64,000 nt of DNA from Bacteroidetes bacterium 46-16 (GTDB taxonomy: Bacteria > Bacteroidota > Bacteroidia > Chitinophagales > Chitinophagaceae): positions 18,091-82,090 of the forward strand of contig MKUN01000037.1 of the NCBI GenBank assembly GCA_001897835.1, in the 5' to 3' direction. Positions 63,085 through 64,000 of the stretch are shown piece by piece (within the stretch, counting starts at the first letter, position 1; each line of letters starts with the position of its first letter). Made by a program: the position numbers and the translations under genes. The notes below the pieces were generated by a model. That model worked only from the letters and a program-made list of their open reading frames with translations. It was not told the origin of the DNA and made no database searches.

Positions 63085-63990
63085 TTATCTGCCAAATCTC
63101 GGGTGGTATTGTTCCATGGTCTTTCGCAGGTAAGCGCGATCCAGGTGAGTGTATATCTCGGTGGTAGTGATGCTTTTATGGCCCATCATTTCCTGCACGG
63201 CACGCAGGTCTGCCCCGGCCTCTACCAGGTGCGTTGCGAACGAATGTCTTAAGGTATGGGGATGCACACTTTTCTTAAAGCCGCATTTTTCGGTCAGGTC
63301 TTTTAATATCATAAATACCATTACCCGCGACAAACCACTGCCCCGCCTGTTCAGGAACAGGATATCTTCGCTGCCGGCTTTTATTTTAGGCAGGTGACTG
63401 CGCACATGGTCCTTGTATAGTTTTATTTGGTTCACGGCCGTGCTGCCTATGGGCACAAGTCTTTCTTTATTACCCTTGCCCACTACCCTGATGAAACCCA
63501 CATCAAGCGAAAGTTTGGATATATGAAGCCCGATCAATTCACTCACGCGCAGCCCGCAGCTATACATAGTTTCCAGCATGGCCCGGTTGCGCTGGCCCTC
63601 GGGCGTACTATGGTCTATCGCTTCGAACAATTGGTTTATTTCATCCACACTCAGCACCGTAGGCAGTGCTCTCTTCAGTTTCGGGGCTTCCAGCAGCTCG
63701 GTGGGATCTTTCTTTATAATATCTTCTATAAGCAGGAAATGAAAAAAAGCCTTGATACCACTCAATACCCTCGCCTGCGTGCCTGCCGACAGCTCCAGTT
63801 CGTTCACATGGGCCACAAAAGCCTGCAGGTCTTTCAGTTCTATGTTGTTAATACCTACACCATCCTTTGCCGCATGGATATATTCCTCCAGCATGGCCAC
63901 ATCATGTAGGTAGGCCTCCACCGTATTATCCGACAGTGAGCGCTCTAACTGCATATATGCTTTAAATCCTTTCAGGTAAGGTGTCCACAC
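63085..63990 (-). CDS. xerD: site-specific tyrosine recombinase XerD
   Basis: Resolves chromosome dimers at dif together with XerC. 301 aa from a GTG at 63990; the frame is open to the window edge (preceding codons read LEL), so the true start may lie a few codons upstream. An N-terminal SAM-like core-binding domain (1-105) leads to the catalytic domain with Arg148, Lys172, His245, Arg248, His271 and the nucleophile Tyr280, in GLRVSELIG, GKGNKERLVP, HTLRHSFATHL, GHKSITTTEIYTH. It is the housekeeping type, with no phage or integron genes nearby. Confidence 0.93.
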   Translation of the reverse strand: MWTPYLKGFKAYMQLERSLSDNTVEAYLHDVAMLEEYIHAAKDGVGINNIELKDLQAFVAHVNELELSAGTQARVLSGIKAFFHFLLIEDIIKKDPTELLEAPKLKRALPTVLSVDEINQLFEAIDHSTPEGQRNRAMLETMYSCGLRVSELIGLHISKLSLDVGFIRVVGKGNKERLVPIGSTAVNQIKLYKDHVRSHLPKIKAGSEDILFLNRRGSGLSRVMVFMILKDLTEKCGFKKSVHPHTLRHSFATHLVEAGADLRAVQEMMGHKSITTTEIYTHLDRAYLRKTMEQYHPRFGR

Positions 63991-64000
63991 AAGTTCTAAT

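Noticed and set aside
63085..63990. Tyrosine recombinase as a mobile-element integrase
   Set aside because: Length, motif set and lack of phage, integron or att-like repeats fit housekeeping XerD.

Overview
The window looks like a chromosomal segment of a Bacteroidota bacterium, most likely a Chitinophagaceae/Sphingobacteriia-type organism. Several signs point there: gliding and type IX secretion genes (GldB, GldN), proteins ending in type A or type B T9SS sorting domains, a GLPGLI protein beside an OMP_b-brl_3 barrel, lipoboxes ending in a single Cys, and promoters of the form TTG-N19-22-TAnnTTTG. No rRNA, CRISPR array, insertion sequence or prophage was seen. XerD is the only recombinase and is the housekeeping type.

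Layout. 1-1.6 kb: a PLP enzyme (partial), Era and the initiator tRNA. 1.7-9.3 kb: lipoproteins, the selenouridine pair mnmH-selD, an Omp28-like T9SS cargo, RluF, a NYN-LOTUS protein and small enzymes. 9.3-17.3 kb: a VOC protein, an outer-membrane barrel, a GLPGLI protein and a divergent histidine kinase/response regulator pair, followed by a second Omp28-like cargo and a 48-aa membrane protein. 17.4-33.5 kb: one 16-kb gene for a giant secreted protein of about 53 PKD-like repeats, three Ig-like repeats and a type A sorting tail. 33.9-37.1 kb: an ECF sigma operon with a small membrane protein, a CnrX/CpxP-like sensor, MbnP-like and MauG/MbnH-like proteins. 37.2-41.7 kb: tRNA-Arg(CCG), an orphan gldN, a diheme cytochrome, trmN6-tsaD and a Cys-containing deiodinase-like protein. 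41.8-49.5 kb: a DUF6263 lipoprotein, scpA, gldB with a DUF3078 gene, a beta-barrel, nadE, an SRPBCC protein and a small permease. 49.6-55.9 kb: tandem paralogous type B T9SS cargos. 56-64 kb: heptosyltransferase, LysM protein, rRNA methyltransferase, purB, a choice-of-anchor-L type B cargo and xerD.

How it works together. Six T9SS cargos take up about 40% of the window, so surface and secreted adhesin-like proteins dominate. They depend on a T9SS of which only GldN is here; GldB is also present. The two accessory modules that look most like systems are the ECF/metal-sensor/MbnP/MauG-type operon (probably copper or metal responsive, inferred) and the two-component pair divergent from GLPGLI plus the outer-membrane barrel, with 10-bp-phased direct repeats between them.

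Coordinates and residue numbers were read by hand. Domain names come from recognised sequence motifs, not from a database search.
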